A stretch of DNA of 64,000 nucleotides. Source: Verrucomicrobiota bacterium. GTDB taxonomy: Bacteria; Verrucomicrobiota; Verrucomicrobiia; CAIQCK01. The stretch covers positions 98,110 through 162,109 of the forward strand of contig JACRJX010000014.1 of assembly GCA_016235595.1 (NCBI GenBank). Reading direction: 5' to 3'. The position numbers were made by a program, and so were the translations under genes. Below the pieces are notes generated by a model. That model made no database searches. It saw only the letters and a program-made list of their open reading frames with translations, and was not told where the DNA came from. Position 1 is the first letter of the stretch, and each line of letters starts with the position of its first letter. Shown here one piece after another: positions 25,494 to 34,201 of the stretch.

Positions 25494-26852
25494 CTAGATG
25501 GCCCACGGCTTGCGCATGGGCCGATCCAGCATGCGGTTGGCCTCGTCGTCGTTGAGGAAAGCCTCCTGGGCCGAATCCCAGCGCAGTTTCCGCCCCAACT
25601 TGATCGCGATCTGTTGCAGATGACACAACGCGTCTGAGTGGAAAGCGATGTCTATGGGCGCCGCCGGCTGCGTCTTTCCTTTCACGGCATCAATGAAGTT
25701 CACATGGTGGTTGTCGCTCTTAAAGAGGTTGATTTCGTTGGGACCCACCTTCTCTTTGATCAGCGACTGTGGGTTCGCGTCCAGCTTGCGGCGATCCACG
25801 TGCACCCATCCCTCGGTGCCGATGAACATCACACCATGGCCATGGTCGTTGGCCTGCATGGGATGCTTCTTGCTTGTGCTATCGTCCATGTGGATCAGGG
25901 TAACGCCATTGGCATACCGGTTCTCGACCTGCCAGTTTGTCGCGGCATCGGTGAGCATTCCTTTCGGGAAGTCACCTTTCCCTTCGATCGTTGTCGGCCC
26001 GGAAAGGTCGGTGCCATTTCCCCACTGCGCAATATCGAGATGATGAATTCCCCAGTTACCGATCATTCCCATGCAGTAGTCCGATATGGAATACCAGACG
26101 CTGTAGCCTTTTCCCTGGACGTGGGGCCGGCATCGCTCGTAGCAATAGGGCGCCATGGGCGCGGGTCCGAGCCACATTTCGTAGTCCAGTTCCTTGGGCA
26201 CAGGCTCGGTGGGTTGGATGGGGCATGTCCAACTGCCCGGAACACCGACGAGAATGGTCTTCAACCGGCCTATTCTTCCATTGCGCACCAGTTCACACGC
26301 GCGCCGGAAATTACCACCGGACCGCTGCTGGGTTCCGAACTGGAAGACAACGCCGCTTTCCTTGACGGCTTTCCGGACGGCCTGCGCAGCGCGGAAACTC
26401 CAGCCGATGGGTTTTTCGCAATACATGTGTTTCTTCTGCCGGGCGGCTTCGAGGACCATCAGCGGATGCCAGTGGTCGGGCGCGGTAATCTGCACGGCAT
26501 CAATGTCTTTCCGCGCCATCAGTTCCCGGAAATCCTTATAGGCTGCGCATGCCGTATTCTTATACCATTCATCCACGGCCTTCTTGCCATTGAGCCGTTG
26601 GGTCTCATGCGCATCGCACACGGCCACCACTTGAACGTCTTCCGCATTTCCACGAAACGTCCGCATGTTGCCCAATCCCTGGATGCCCAAACCGATGCAC
26701 CCCAAGGTGACTTTGTTGCTGGGCGCGGTTGCGCCATCCTTCCCCAAGACCGACGACGGGATGATCTGCGGAAAAGCGGCGGCCCCGGCAAACGTTGCCA
26801 TTTGCTTCAGAAACTGCCGGCGGGGAACAATGCTCGTGGTCATGGTTTTCAT
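25494..26852 (-). CDS. Tat-exported Gfo/Idh/MocA family oxidoreductase, second copy
   Basis: The 452-residue product has a Tat leader (PRRQFLKQMATFAGAA), a Rossmann domain (VTLGCIGLGIQGLGNM near 48) and the EKP motif MYCEKPIGWSFR near 143. The C-terminal domain contains GNWGIHHLDIAQWG near 268, whose two histidines are typical of exported members. It is distantly related to the neighbour at 24063. AGGAG lies 8 bp before the ATG at 26852; another in-frame ATG at 26843 would remove three residues. It follows the first beta-helix gene by 48 bp. Confidence 0.92.
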   Translation of the reverse strand: MKTMTTSIVPRRQFLKQMATFAGAAAFPQIIPSSVLGKDGATAPSNKVTLGCIGLGIQGLGNMRTFRGNAEDVQVVAVCDAHETQRLNGKKAVDEWYKNTACAAYKDFRELMARKDIDAVQITAPDHWHPLMVLEAARQKKHMYCEKPIGWSFRAAQAVRKAVKESGVVFQFGTQQRSGGNFRRACELVRNGRIGRLKTILVGVPGSWTCPIQPTEPVPKELDYEMWLGPAPMAPYCYERCRPHVQGKGYSVWYSISDYCMGMIGNWGIHHLDIAQWGNGTDLSGPTTIEGKGDFPKGMLTDAATNWQVENRYANGVTLIHMDDSTSKKHPMQANDHGHGVMFIGTEGWVHVDRRKLDANPQSLIKEKVGPNEINLFKSDNHHVNFIDAVKGKTQPAAPIDIAFHSDALCHLQQIAIKLGRKLRWDSAQEAFLNDDEANRMLDRPMRKPWAI

Positions 26853-26900
26853 GGAATCAACTCCTGGATTGTTCGTTCGTTTCTTCTCGTGGTCACGCGA

Positions 26901-29072
26901 TCAGTCAAAACCGGTGATGTGGTTGCCGATCGATTTGAACCGACCCGTAGTGACGATGGCCTGCGTCGCATTGGTGGCACCGCCGCGCTCGATGAGGTTG
27001 TCACGGAACAACGACGTGTCACTGCCGTGGCTGGTGAATGCGACAGGCTGCGCGCAACCGGTGATGGTGTTGTCGTGGAGATTCCAGTTGGCCGAGGGCG
27101 CAAACACCTCAAAACGATCACCGACTTTCATTTCGCGCGGCTGCTTGAGCTTGAAGCAAAGTGTCTCGGGATCGAAAGACTCGATGACGGAGGCTCCGTC
27201 AGGCTTTGCGCCGCGAAACCACGCGACATTCCAGCCGCGATAACGGTGAGACAATCGCCGCTCCAAGGGGATTCTGCCGCGGCGGACAATGAAACTCGTT
27301 GGATCTACAACCTCGCCGACGACAGAGTAGGCGGTATCACTGGCGATGCCTTCGCCGCAGTTGCGCAGGAGATTATCGTGGACGATGAGGTTGATGGCCG
27401 GCTCGGTCAGGCGGATCGCGGTGACGTTGGTGTCGCACGCGCCGCGCGTGTAAACCTGGTTGTCGTTGACGATGACATCGGAGGAGGCGACGTGAATGGC
27501 GGTGCGGGCTCGCGACGGTTCGCCGATGGCAGTCATGTCCATGATATTGCCAGCGATGGTGCAGTTGCTGGTCGGCAGGCTGCGCTCGTCGCCGCCGGCG
27601 ATAACCTCGATGCCGCACGAGTTGTAATTCACGAAGAGGTTGTTGCGGACAATCACCTGCGTGGCACCGTCAGTGGCGCGAACGATGTAGCCGCCGGGGC
27701 GGCCGCCGTAACAAGTGCGGCCCTCGAACACATTGTCCGCAACGATATGCTGGGCGGAACCCAGTTGTTCGAAATGCTCGGCGCGGCTGCGAATGTTGCC
27801 CATCGCGACCGTGCCGGAGTTGCGGACATAGTTGCCGATGAATCGCACGAACCGCGACGCGCCTTCCCACGTGCAGCCGCCCACGTCCACGATGCGACAT
27901 TGCAGCACGCTGGTGTTCTCGGCCATGTCGTTGTTGTTGAAAGCGTTCCGGGCGCAATCCACGACGGAGCAACGCAGGTAGGTAATGGCCCTGCTGTAGC
28001 TCCGCGGCTCTTGCGTGCCACGACGGCTGGAGCCGGCCGAGTAGAAACACTCGGCTGACATCCGCCGCGCGTGGCAGTTCTCCACCAGCACGCGCTCGGT
28101 GTTGCTGATGCCAACCGCATTGCAGTGTTTGAAATAGAAGCCCCAGACGGCCGTGCCACCCAACGTGCGCATCACGCCCGCCCGGTCGCTTTCGTCGAAT
28201 CCCATGTGGCCGACCATGCTGAAATTGCGAAGGGTCACGTCGGTGCCGCCCTTCACGTGGAAGCACGAGCCTTCCCCCTCGCTGAGATCGAGCACGGTGC
28301 CGGGCGCGTTCTGGCCTTCGATGACGATCGCCGCGGCGTTGCTGACCATGACCGGTCCCGAGAGGCGATAGTTGCCGACGGGAACGAAGACGTTCTTCTT
28401 CTCCTTGATCGCGCGGTCCACAGCGGACTGCAACGCGACGGTGTCGTTGTGACGAACGACCGCGTCCTTGACCGCGCGCGCAGCGGCATCTTTCAACGTC
28501 AGTGTATTGCCCTCGATCTTCTCGATCGTGGTGATGAGTTGGTCGCGCGCGATGAATGTGGCCGTGTAACCGGATTCCCAATCGTGTTTGCCGAAACGAA
28601 CCTCGATGCCGCCGCCAAGCGGTTGCCAGTCGCCGGTGATCGGCGTCTTCTCGTGCCACGTCCGTCCAAGATCGTCCGTCCAGCGAAAGGTGTGTGACGT
28701 GCCGGCGGGCACATCGAGCACATACACGACCCAACTGCCCGCGCTGCCGTCATAACCGCGCATCTGGACGAGGTCGCCAACGGGGCGTGATTTTGCGTAA
28801 TCCTTTCGCGGCCCCCACAGCTTGCCTCCCGTAAAGCGGGGGCTGGCCTTCGACACCATCACTCCCTGGCCGACCTTGAAATCGCCGGCGTTCTTGACCG
28901 TGATCTGCTTCGAGCCTTCGCGGGTCACCGCGACCGTTTCAAACTTCGACCCTGACGCGCCGAAGTCGCAAACGTTGAGCCAAGTGTTGGTTTGTCCCAA
29001 TGCAACCGCGAGGCCAAACACCGTAAAGAAGATGAAGGTGGATTGGAATGTGCGGAGAGAGGTGATGTTCAT
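26901..29072 (-). CDS. Secreted right-handed beta-helix protein, paralog 1
   Basis: The 723-residue product has a Sec signal (residues 8-26, ending VALGQTN). WLNVCDFGASGS starts a pectate-lyase-3-like helix cap. The matching HNDTVALQSAVDRA strand appears only at residue 208, because a domain of about 160 residues is inserted between (46-207, with TDDLGRTW at 132-139 and DWQPLGGGIEVRF near 148). The beta-helix coils then run from about 230 to 700 with repeated Asn-rich turns (VIVRNNLFVNYNSCGIEV). The C-terminal block PSANWNLHDNTITGC and SHGSDTSLFRDNLIERGG is shared by all four paralogs. It sits 12 bp after the GH42-like gene. Lyase, hydrolase or binding roles are all possible. Confidence 0.85.
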   Translation of the reverse strand: MNITSLRTFQSTFIFFTVFGLAVALGQTNTWLNVCDFGASGSKFETVAVTREGSKQITVKNAGDFKVGQGVMVSKASPRFTGGKLWGPRKDYAKSRPVGDLVQMRGYDGSAGSWVVYVLDVPAGTSHTFRWTDDLGRTWHEKTPITGDWQPLGGGIEVRFGKHDWESGYTATFIARDQLITTIEKIEGNTLTLKDAAARAVKDAVVRHNDTVALQSAVDRAIKEKKNVFVPVGNYRLSGPVMVSNAAAIVIEGQNAPGTVLDLSEGEGSCFHVKGGTDVTLRNFSMVGHMGFDESDRAGVMRTLGGTAVWGFYFKHCNAVGISNTERVLVENCHARRMSAECFYSAGSSRRGTQEPRSYSRAITYLRCSVVDCARNAFNNNDMAENTSVLQCRIVDVGGCTWEGASRFVRFIGNYVRNSGTVAMGNIRSRAEHFEQLGSAQHIVADNVFEGRTCYGGRPGGYIVRATDGATQVIVRNNLFVNYNSCGIEVIAGGDERSLPTSNCTIAGNIMDMTAIGEPSRARTAIHVASSDVIVNDNQVYTRGACDTNVTAIRLTEPAINLIVHDNLLRNCGEGIASDTAYSVVGEVVDPTSFIVRRGRIPLERRLSHRYRGWNVAWFRGAKPDGASVIESFDPETLCFKLKQPREMKVGDRFEVFAPSANWNLHDNTITGCAQPVAFTSHGSDTSLFRDNLIERGGATNATQAIVTTGRFKSIGNHITGFD

Positions 29073-29084
29073 GGCAGATGTGGC

Positions 29085-32018
29085 CTAGGGCAACTCTAGC
29101 AGCAATGGCTTTCTCGACTCAAGAGTGAGCGGGCCTTTGAGCGTCATGGTTTTGCCTGTCACGAGGTCGCGCACTCTCCCGATGGCGCTCTTCGCTTGCA
29201 GCATGATCTCAACGGCTTGCTTGTTGACGTTGATCAGATAGACGATGTGCTTCCGGCCTTTCTGAGCCGTGCGAAGCTCCACCCCCCAAACCGGCTTGCC
29301 ATCTTTTCCGACCACGCGAACAGGCCTTTGGATGCCGGCTTCGTCAAGCAGCTTGTCCAACTGCGGCGCATATTCCTCCGGCGTCGAGCCGGCGAGATGC
29401 AGGTTCTCTGTGAGAAAATTGGGCGGCGTTCGCTCGTTGCCATATTCGTCGCAGCGCAGCGATTCGTTTCCAATGACCACCAGCCGGCCTCCGCGTTGGT
29501 GATATTCACGAATCCTCGCCACAACATCCTCCGGCACGTGTTTCGCAGCCGGGATGACCAGTAGCGCACAGTCAGCCAGCTTCCCTTCGCGAATCATCCG
29601 TTCAGTGACGAAGCCCACCGGATAATCGAGGAAGTAGAGAGCTTCGTAGGCATCGCGGACTTGAAGCGGATACGCCTTGGGGTCGTGGATGGCGGATGGC
29701 TCGCTGTAGAAGATGCGCACTTTCCGCTCCAGTTGCGGGAATAGCGCAATGGTATCCGTGAGCCGCCGCAGTTCGAGCACGGTATGTCCCCAGACTTCCA
29801 GCAATTGCGGCTGGGTCAGCAGTCCGCCGAGAAACTCGCCAAAGCGCGGTGTGCCCTCCGGGCTTCTTCCCCACCACCAGAGCAAATGCGCGCCCAGGCC
29901 GTGGAGATGCTCCATCCACAGTGTTGTGCGGAAATAATCCGCTGACACGCCCAGCGGTGAAATATGATAGACCGATGTCAGCGTATGGAGCTCCGGATCG
30001 AAGACAGGTTTCTCCTGACACAGCGACTTGGCGAAGTCGTAGTAGATCATCTCGTCGCGCCAACCCAGGCTGTACTTGGCCCAATGCGACTCCGGCAGGC
30101 GCCGTGTGGACCGCCCGGCCTCGACGGCAAAGATGCCGCCGTCCCAACCTGACACCGAACTCTGCCGAAGAATGTCCTCGCGGTTCCGCCCATACGCCGG
30201 GTCGAAGCCGCCCAGCGGCGCGCTGACCAGACAACCCGCCGCGGGCCAGCAGGTCCACAAACCGTCCGGGTCCGACTGCTTGATGCCATCAATTTGCGAC
30301 TGGTTGAACCGGGTCAGGCGATCTTCGTTGAATGCATTCCAGTCATAGAACTCACCCCGCGTCTGCCGCGCCTGCATCTGGTCTTTCCCGCTGGGCGCAA
30401 GCGTCTCACGGTCATAGTGCCCGCCTTTCGTCGCGGATGATTTCTTCGCTGCGGCTTCCTGAAAATCGCGGTAGCCGGTTCCCCACGCACGATTCAGCGC
30501 AGCGATTGTTCCGTGTTTCGCCTTCAGCCAGTTTTCGTATTGCTGTGCCGTGTGTTTGCCGCGGAATCCCGGATGGCACCACTCCTCACCCATCAACGAG
30601 TAGCAAAAATTGTTGGGCAGCGCCTTGAGTTGCGCGGCCGCATACTTGAACCACATGCGATTGAACCGTCCGGTCAGCGGGTGGTCCAGGTCCATGCAGT
30701 CGCGGAACCAACCCTTGTCCTCTTCCAGATCGATGTCCGGCGCAAGCTTCGCCAGCCAGGACGGCGCGCGATAATTCCAAAGGCTTGGGTTCACCAGCAT
30801 CCCCTGGGCTTCGGCTGCGCGATAGACCGGGATCACATGCTTCTCGAAATACGATTCGTCGAACACATCCCATCCGCGCGTGCATCCGTGCGAGATGTGC
30901 AGCGGTCCCAGCAGATTCGCGCCGAGGGCCTTGATCGTTTCAATTCGGGGACCGCTGTCCGATCGAAGCGGAAAACCAAAAATCCCGGAGATGAACACCG
31001 GCTTGTTGCCATCGGAAAAAGCGCCATCGCGCACGCAAACACGTTGAAGCCCGGCCGGCGGCGTTTTCACATGGAGCGCCGGGTTCTTGATCATCCGCTG
31101 CATTTGCCCGATGGCACGGTCGAGAATCACTTCCGTCTGCGCAGCCTCGAAGCCGGGCAACGCTTGAATCCTTCGCAACGCTTCTTCGCGGCCAAGGATG
31201 CGAAAATCAATCATGTCGGCCGGATAGTCGCTTGCGTCCAGCGCGGCATCCTTGAGAATGAACCCGGCGAACAGCCGTGCCACCGTGAGGCTGACCACTT
31301 GGGCGTCGGTGGGGATTCGCTTCGCTTTCGCAGTCTCGATCAATCGCTCCAGCGTTGCGGTCTTCTCTTCGATGACGGCGACCTTGCGGCGCGCTTCCTC
31401 CACTTCGCGTGGGATCACATATGCCAGCGGGCTGCCTTCGTAACGCGGCATTCCCTCCGTGCAAGGCGCTGCATAGATGTCGTCAAACCAAGCGACACCG
31501 GCATGTTTGCCCCGCAACAGGAGAAACACCGACACGCGCTTTGCCGGTTTCGGCAGGGGGATTTTCAGCGAACGGTACTCCCAATCGTGCGAACCGACAC
31601 TGAACGGCACATTCGCGCCGTAGAGATTTGTGCCGTCCTCGAAATTGACGTCGATGTAGATCGCGTAGTTGCCATCCGCCCGCCCGGTGACATCCTTCGC
31701 CTTGCTCCAACCGCTGATCAGCAGCGTGGTCGGTGTCTTGATGCGTGCCACCGGAAGCGAGCAGACCGCCACTGCGCCTTCGCCCTCTCCAGTGGCCGTG
31801 AGACGGATGCTCTGGTTTCCGGTGTGTTTTTCCGCGCGATCAACCACGTAGCCTGGACCTTGAGACTGCCAGGCGTTTTTCAGCGCCGGCTCCGAAGCTT
31901 CGAAGCCGGGCTTCTTCACGAGGTTGTCAGACTCCTGCACCGTCCCGTGCCCTGCCGCTCTCACAGGCAAACCACAGAAGACGCCCATCAATAAGATTGA
32001 TACCCATCGCTCAATCAT
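29085..32018 (-). CDS. Secreted GH42/beta-galactosidase-like protein
   Basis: The 977-residue product has a Sec signal (1-22, ending PVRAAGH). Residues about 30-190 form a carbohydrate-binding-like jelly roll (LVKKPGFEASEPALKNAW). A TIM barrel covers about 340-730, with a candidate acid/base Glu in SLMGEEWCHPGF and a nucleophile Glu in KPVFDPELHTL. A GATase-like trimerisation domain (about 770-890) contains LVIPAAKHVPEDVV and RGGRLVVIGNESL, and a small beta domain ends the protein. This order matches GH42-type enzymes. Only four bases separate its start from the upstream beta-helix stop, so it is firmly within the operon. Confidence 0.82.
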   Translation of the reverse strand: MIERWVSILLMGVFCGLPVRAAGHGTVQESDNLVKKPGFEASEPALKNAWQSQGPGYVVDRAEKHTGNQSIRLTATGEGEGAVAVCSLPVARIKTPTTLLISGWSKAKDVTGRADGNYAIYIDVNFEDGTNLYGANVPFSVGSHDWEYRSLKIPLPKPAKRVSVFLLLRGKHAGVAWFDDIYAAPCTEGMPRYEGSPLAYVIPREVEEARRKVAVIEEKTATLERLIETAKAKRIPTDAQVVSLTVARLFAGFILKDAALDASDYPADMIDFRILGREEALRRIQALPGFEAAQTEVILDRAIGQMQRMIKNPALHVKTPPAGLQRVCVRDGAFSDGNKPVFISGIFGFPLRSDSGPRIETIKALGANLLGPLHISHGCTRGWDVFDESYFEKHVIPVYRAAEAQGMLVNPSLWNYRAPSWLAKLAPDIDLEEDKGWFRDCMDLDHPLTGRFNRMWFKYAAAQLKALPNNFCYSLMGEEWCHPGFRGKHTAQQYENWLKAKHGTIAALNRAWGTGYRDFQEAAAKKSSATKGGHYDRETLAPSGKDQMQARQTRGEFYDWNAFNEDRLTRFNQSQIDGIKQSDPDGLWTCWPAAGCLVSAPLGGFDPAYGRNREDILRQSSVSGWDGGIFAVEAGRSTRRLPESHWAKYSLGWRDEMIYYDFAKSLCQEKPVFDPELHTLTSVYHISPLGVSADYFRTTLWMEHLHGLGAHLLWWWGRSPEGTPRFGEFLGGLLTQPQLLEVWGHTVLELRRLTDTIALFPQLERKVRIFYSEPSAIHDPKAYPLQVRDAYEALYFLDYPVGFVTERMIREGKLADCALLVIPAAKHVPEDVVARIREYHQRGGRLVVIGNESLRCDEYGNERTPPNFLTENLHLAGSTPEEYAPQLDKLLDEAGIQRPVRVVGKDGKPVWGVELRTAQKGRKHIVYLINVNKQAVEIMLQAKSAIGRVRDLVTGKTMTLKGPLTLESRKPLLLELP

Positions 32019-32022
32019 GGTC

Positions 32023-34194
32023 TTACTCCTTTTTTAGCTGCCCTCCCTTCCCGTCGAAGCCGCTGATATGGTTGTCGATCAACTTGAATTGACCGGTAAC
32101 GGTGACAGCCTGCGTCGCGTTGGTGGCACCGCCACGCTCAATGAGGTTGTTGCGGAAAAACGACGTGTCGCTGCCGTGGCTGGTCAACACAACCGGCTGC
32201 TGGCAGCCGGTGATGGTGTTGTCGTGGATGTTCCAGTTGGCCGACGGAGGAAAGACCTCAATAGAGTCACCGACTTGCATGTCGTGAGGCTCCTTCAGCT
32301 TGAACTGAAGTGCCGTCGCATCGTAGCCATCAATCACGGATTGTCCCGCCGGCTTGTTCGCCTTCAGCCAGATGAGCGTCCAGTTGCGATAGAGATGCGA
32401 GGTGCGCCATTCGAGCGGCAAGCCAACCTGCCGAAACGTGCGCGAGTCGGTGGTTTCGGTGATCTTCCCGGAGAGGCGTTGTGTTGTGATGCCGCGGCCA
32501 CAGTTGCGAATCAGGTTGTCGTGTACGTTCACGTTCAGCGCGCCGTCGCGAAACTGAAGACCAGTCACCTTCGGGTCGCACGCGCCGCGCACATAAACCT
32601 GGTTGTCATAGACGAGCGTGTCGGAGGCGCTGACGTTGATGCCGATGCGCGTTGCGGGTTTTTCGCCACTGTAGGTCAGGTCAATGATGTTGCCGCTGAT
32701 TGTGATGTTGCGCGATGGGTAGTTGTTGTGGACGGTGGCGCTCGCCGCGTGGATGGCGTTGCCGTTGTAGTTGATGAACAGGTTGTTGGCCACCACGACC
32801 TGGGTGGTGCCGTAGATCACCGTGACCCCGCCGCAACGGCCGATGCCTTCGAAGACGTTATCGCGCACGATGGCCTGGCCGATGCCGAGATCGTGATAAT
32901 GGTCCAATCGCGGCAACGTGTGCGGGATATCGCCAATGGTCACGGGGCCGGCGTTTCGCACGTAGTTGCCGATGAAACGCACGAACCGACCTGATCCCTC
33001 GTAAGTGTGCCAACCCGCGCCGTCTATCCGGCAGTGCAGGATGCTGGTGTTCTCGGCAAAGTCGCAGTTGTTGAAGGCATTCGCCGCACAATCGGTCACC
33101 GAGCAACGCAGGAACGTCGCCGATTTCGTGTATTGCTTCGGTTCCTCTGTGCCGCGGCGATAGGGGCCGTAGGAGATGAAACACTCGCTGGCCATGCGGC
33201 TGGCGTGGACGTTCTCGAAAAGCACGCGCTCGGTGCCGTTGATGCTGGCGCCGCTGCAGCTTTTCAACGTGCAGGCCCAGAATGAGAAACCGCTCGATGT
33301 CTTGAACGCGCCCGGTTGTTCCGCCAGCCCCGTGTGGCCGACGAGCTGGAGGTTGCGCACAGTCACTTCCTCTCCCTGGACAAGGGCGAGGCACGCGCCC
33401 TGTCCGTCGGAGATGTCCAGAATCGTGTCCACGGAGCTTTGCCCCTCGATGACGATGGCGCTGGCGTTCCGCACGAACAGACCGTTAGCCAGCCGGTATC
33501 GGCCGACCGGGATGAACACGTTCTTCTTCTCGCGGATGGCGCGGTCAATCGCCGCCTGGAGCGCCATGCTATCACAGTGTCTGACCACGGCGTCGCTGGC
33601 TGAGCGATTCGCTTCGGTTCGGAGCGTCAGAACATTCCCCTCAATCTTCTCGATCACGCTGACGAGCTGGTCGCGTGCGCTGAAGCTGATCATGTGTCCC
33701 GGCTTCCAGTCCCGCCGGCTGAACCGCACCTCCACGCCGCCGCCGAGCGGCTGCCAATCGTATGTGACCGGCACCTTTGTGCCCTTCCAGCTCCGTGCAA
33801 GATCATCACTCCAGCGAAACGTCGGGCCAGTGCTGTCCACCTCCAACAAGTAAACGATCCAACTGCCCGCGCTTCCGTCGTAGCCGCGAATCTCCAGCCC
33901 CGTGTCCTTGCTGGCTCCGATGTAAGGCTCGCCCGGCCCCCAGAGTGTCGGGTTGACGTAGCGGATGTTGCACCTGGACACCATCACGCCCTGGCCAACC
34001 TTGAAATCGCCCACATTCTTGACGGTGACCTGCTTCGAGCCGGCAGTGGTGGCAGCCTTGGTTTCGAACGCGGAGCCAGATGCGCCACAATCGCGGACAT
34101 TGAGCCAGTTGTTCGTCTCGGCAAGGGTTGCGCTGCCAGATAACGCGGTAACGCACACAAACGGCACGATGACGGACTTCAGTAGAATTGACAT
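32023..34194 (-). CDS. Secreted right-handed beta-helix protein, paralog 2
   Basis: The 723-residue product begins MSILLKSVIVPFVCV, a Sec signal ending SATLAET. It has the same plan as the other copies: cap strand WLNVRDCGASGS near 31, inserted domain with RWSDDLARSWKGTK and DWQPLGGGVEVRF, resumed cap CDSMALQAAIDRA, long beta-helix, and the shared SHGSDTSFFRNNLIERGG block. The ATG at 34194 directly precedes the signal peptide; longer in-frame starts upstream would overlap the neighbour. Gaps are 7 bp upstream and 4 bp downstream, so it is tightly sandwiched between two GH-like genes. Confidence 0.85.
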   Translation of the reverse strand: MSILLKSVIVPFVCVTALSGSATLAETNNWLNVRDCGASGSAFETKAATTAGSKQVTVKNVGDFKVGQGVMVSRCNIRYVNPTLWGPGEPYIGASKDTGLEIRGYDGSAGSWIVYLLEVDSTGPTFRWSDDLARSWKGTKVPVTYDWQPLGGGVEVRFSRRDWKPGHMISFSARDQLVSVIEKIEGNVLTLRTEANRSASDAVVRHCDSMALQAAIDRAIREKKNVFIPVGRYRLANGLFVRNASAIVIEGQSSVDTILDISDGQGACLALVQGEEVTVRNLQLVGHTGLAEQPGAFKTSSGFSFWACTLKSCSGASINGTERVLFENVHASRMASECFISYGPYRRGTEEPKQYTKSATFLRCSVTDCAANAFNNCDFAENTSILHCRIDGAGWHTYEGSGRFVRFIGNYVRNAGPVTIGDIPHTLPRLDHYHDLGIGQAIVRDNVFEGIGRCGGVTVIYGTTQVVVANNLFINYNGNAIHAASATVHNNYPSRNITISGNIIDLTYSGEKPATRIGINVSASDTLVYDNQVYVRGACDPKVTGLQFRDGALNVNVHDNLIRNCGRGITTQRLSGKITETTDSRTFRQVGLPLEWRTSHLYRNWTLIWLKANKPAGQSVIDGYDATALQFKLKEPHDMQVGDSIEVFPPSANWNIHDNTITGCQQPVVLTSHGSDTSFFRNNLIERGGATNATQAVTVTGQFKLIDNHISGFDGKGGQLKKE

Positions 34195-34201
34195 AATAGG
34201 A

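Noticed and set aside
25638..28058. 806-codon plus-strand open frame over two minus-strand genes
   Set aside because: It spans a Gfo/Idh/MocA gene and a beta-helix gene in antisense, with no ribosome site or recognisable domain.
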